Shown in pieces: positions 62,606 to 64,000 of a stretch of DNA of 64,000 nt (the stretch's first letter is position 1; each line of letters starts with the position of its first letter). The stretch lies in assembly GCA_963971575.1 (NCBI GenBank), contig OZ020625.1:20153658-20217657 (forward strand), written 5' to 3'. A program made the position numbers and the translations under genes. The stretch is from Liopterus haemorrhoidalis. Its lineage: Eukaryota; Arthropoda; Insecta; Coleoptera; Dytiscidae. The notes below the pieces were generated by a model. It ran no database searches and had not been told where the DNA came from. It saw only the letters and a program-made list of their open reading frames with translations.

Positions 62606-64000
62606 AGATAAAAAAAATATTTTATAAGACAAGTTGTAGCAAGTAAAAGTCTCTACATTTTTGTTAGTTACATCAACTCGCTAGGTATAATAACTCGAGA
62701 CTTATTCAAATTAAACCAAATTTTATAACACCCTTGTCCGATTTTATCGTGAAGGGTTGAAGATAGAAAAAATATTTAAAAAGACAAATTGTAGCTAGTA
62801 AAAATCTCTACATTTTTTTTATTTACGTCAACTCGCTAGGTATAATAACTCGAGACTTATTCAAATAAAACCAAATTTTATAACACCCTTGTCCGATTTT
62901 ATCGTGAAGGGTTGAAGATAGAAAAAATACTTAAGTAGACAAGTTGTAGCTAGTAAAAATCTCTACATTTTTTTTATTTACGTCAACTCGCCAGGTATAA
63001 TAACTCGAGACTTATTTAAATAAAACCAAATTTTATAACACCCTTGTCCGATTTTATCGTGAAGGGTTGAAGATAGAAAAAATACTTAAGTAGACAAGTT
63101 GTAGCTAGTAAAAATCTCTACATTTTTTTTTATTTACGTCAACTCGCCAGGTATAATAACTCGAGACTTATTCAAATTAAACCAAATTTTATAACACCCT
63201 TTTCCGATTTTATCGTGAAGGGTTGAAGATAGAAAAAATATTTAAGTAAACAAGTTGTAGCTAGTAAAAATCTCTACATTTTCTTTAGTTACGTCAACTC
63301 GCTAGGTATAATAACTCGAGACTTATTCAAATAAAACCAAATTTTAAAACACCCTTGGCCGATTTTATCGTGAAGGGTTGAAGATAGAAAAAATATTTAA
63401 GTAGACAAGTTGTAGCTAGTAAAAATCTCTACATTTTCTTTAGTTACGTCAACTCGCTAGGTATAATAACTCGAGACTTATTCAAATAAAACCAAATTTT
63501 AAAACACCCTTGTCCGATTTTATCGTGAAGGGTTGAAGATAGAAAAAATACTTAAGTAGACAAGTTGTAGCTAGTAAAAATCTCTACATTTTTTTTATTT
63601 ACGTCAACTCGCCAGGTATAATAACTCGAGACTTATTTAAATAAAACCAAATTTTATAACACCCTTGTCCGATTTTATCGTGAAGGGTTGAAGATAGAAA
63701 AAATACTTAAGTAGACAAGTTGTAGCTAGTAAAAATCTTTACATTTTTTTTATTTACGTCAACTCGCCAGGTATAATAACTCGAGACTTATTTAAATAAA
63801 ACCAAATTTTATAACACCCTTGTCCGATTTTATCGTGAAGGGTTGAAGATAGAAAAAATACTTAAGAAGACAAGTTGTAGCTAGTAAAAATCTCTACATT
63901 TTTTTTATGTACGTCAACTCGCCAGGTATAATAACTCGAGACTTATTTAAATAAAACCAAATTTTATAACACCCTTGTCCGATTTTATCGTGAAGGGTTG
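62606..64000. repeat. Giant HOR, copy 4, truncated by window end (9 monomers)
   Basis: Nine monomers that open a further giant-HOR copy: GATAAAAAAAATATTTTATAAG, AAAAAGACAAATTG, CTCGCCAG, T9, AAGTAAAC, CTTTAGTTAC, CTCGCCAG, ATCTTTAC and AAGAAGAC with TATGTACGTC. It shares CCCTTTTCCG (near 63199), AAGTAAAC and TATGTACGTC (near 63906) with copies 1 and 2 but not with adjacent copy 3. A private ACATCAACTCG occurs near 62670. The final monomer lacks its last base, so the array continues beyond the window. Confidence 0.9.

Larger units (their letters stand above)
1..64000. repeat. Satellite DNA array, 155-bp monomer, 413 head-to-tail copies
   Basis: Every base belongs to a 155-bp tandem repeat. 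AGATAG(A)n, my arbitrary monomer start, recurs at 1, 155, 310, 465, 620, 773 and onward to the last monomer, with steps of 153-156 bp. Summing blocks gives 413 monomers, the last lacking one base. All have the same orientation. Landmarks in order: A-tract (7-12), TGTAG (30-34), CTACA (48-52), T8 tract (53-60), TTACGTCA (63-70), AACTCG (88-92), CTCGAG (89-94), ACCCTT (125-130), CGAT/ATCG (134-144), AAGGGT (147-152). About 46 of 155 bases are G or C. No gene, mobile element or unique sequence interrupts the array, and neither array edge is in the window. Tandem head-to-tail organisation with higher-order repeats is typical of eukaryotic centromeric or heterochromatic satellites; the exact chromosomal location is inference. 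Confidence 0.98.

Noticed and set aside
1..64000. Protein-coding genes or a repeat-protein ORF
   Set aside because: The monomer has stop triplets in all frames on both strands and 155 is not divisible by 3, so every frame meets stops within about one to two monomers.
1..64000. CRISPR array
   Set aside because: The whole 155-bp unit is conserved; there are no short repeats separated by unique spacers, and no cas genes.
1..64000. Transposon, MITE or retroelement insertion, or inverted monomer blocks
   Set aside because: Following the AGATAG start and the AAGGGTTG end through the window gives unbroken 153-156-bp steps in one orientation, leaving no room for an insertion or inversion.
1..64000. 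Telomeric repeats or simple microsatellites
   Set aside because: No TTAGG, TTAGGG or TTTAGGG runs exist; the only simple tracts are the short A and T runs within each monomer.

Overview
The whole window is one uninterrupted tandem satellite array. By hand count it holds 413 monomers, all in the same head-to-tail orientation, with a consensus length of 155 bp (about 30% G+C). I set the monomer start at AGATAG; in that phase the window opens at base 1 of a monomer and closes one base short of the end of another. I found no protein-coding gene, RNA gene, transposon insertion, inverted monomer or flanking unique DNA. Because 155 is not a multiple of 3 and the monomer is rich in TAA/TAG/TGA, no long reading frame survives on either strand.

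The DNA is almost certainly nuclear eukaryotic heterochromatin (centromeric, pericentromeric or subtelomeric). The species cannot be named from the sequence. The monomer keeps about five CpG sites, slightly more than its base composition predicts. This argues against a genome with heavy CpG methylation (vertebrate or plant heterochromatin) and fits many insects and other invertebrates. That is inference, not identification.

The structure lies above the monomer. Monomers fall into recurring sequence classes, marked for example by CTTTAGTTAC vs TTTATTTAC, CTCGCTAG vs CTCGCCAG, TTATTCAAATAA vs TTATTTAAATAA, and TTGTCCG vs TTGGCCG. The classes recur in fixed order as higher-order repeats (HORs) of many sizes. 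From left to right: a 10-mer (1,547 bp, two apparently identical copies at 1-3094, third partial copy at 8209-9445); mosaic blocks (3095-8208); a 20-mer (3,099 bp, 9446-15643); a 6-mer duplication (929 bp, 14869-16726); a mosaic block (16727-19205); a 16/15-mer (2,478 and 2,323 bp, 19206-25864); a diverged relative of the later giant HOR (26175-29586); a 14-mer (2,171 bp, 29587-33928); an 18-mer (2,791 bp, 33929-39045); and from 35480 to the end a giant HOR of up to 47 monomers (7,286 bp).

The giant HOR copies differ by whole-monomer steps: 43, 47, 39 and 46 monomers, then 9 more before the window ends. One copy (55477-62605) is a visible recombinant with a crossover inside one monomer (60283-60436). 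The array is therefore a record of repeated in-register unequal exchange at several scales, with longer and apparently younger units toward the right. Each monomer also carries a conserved imperfect hairpin (ACCCTT...CGAT-TTT-ATCG...AAGGGT) whose commonest variants fall mainly in its internal loop, which makes it a candidate protein-binding or structural element.
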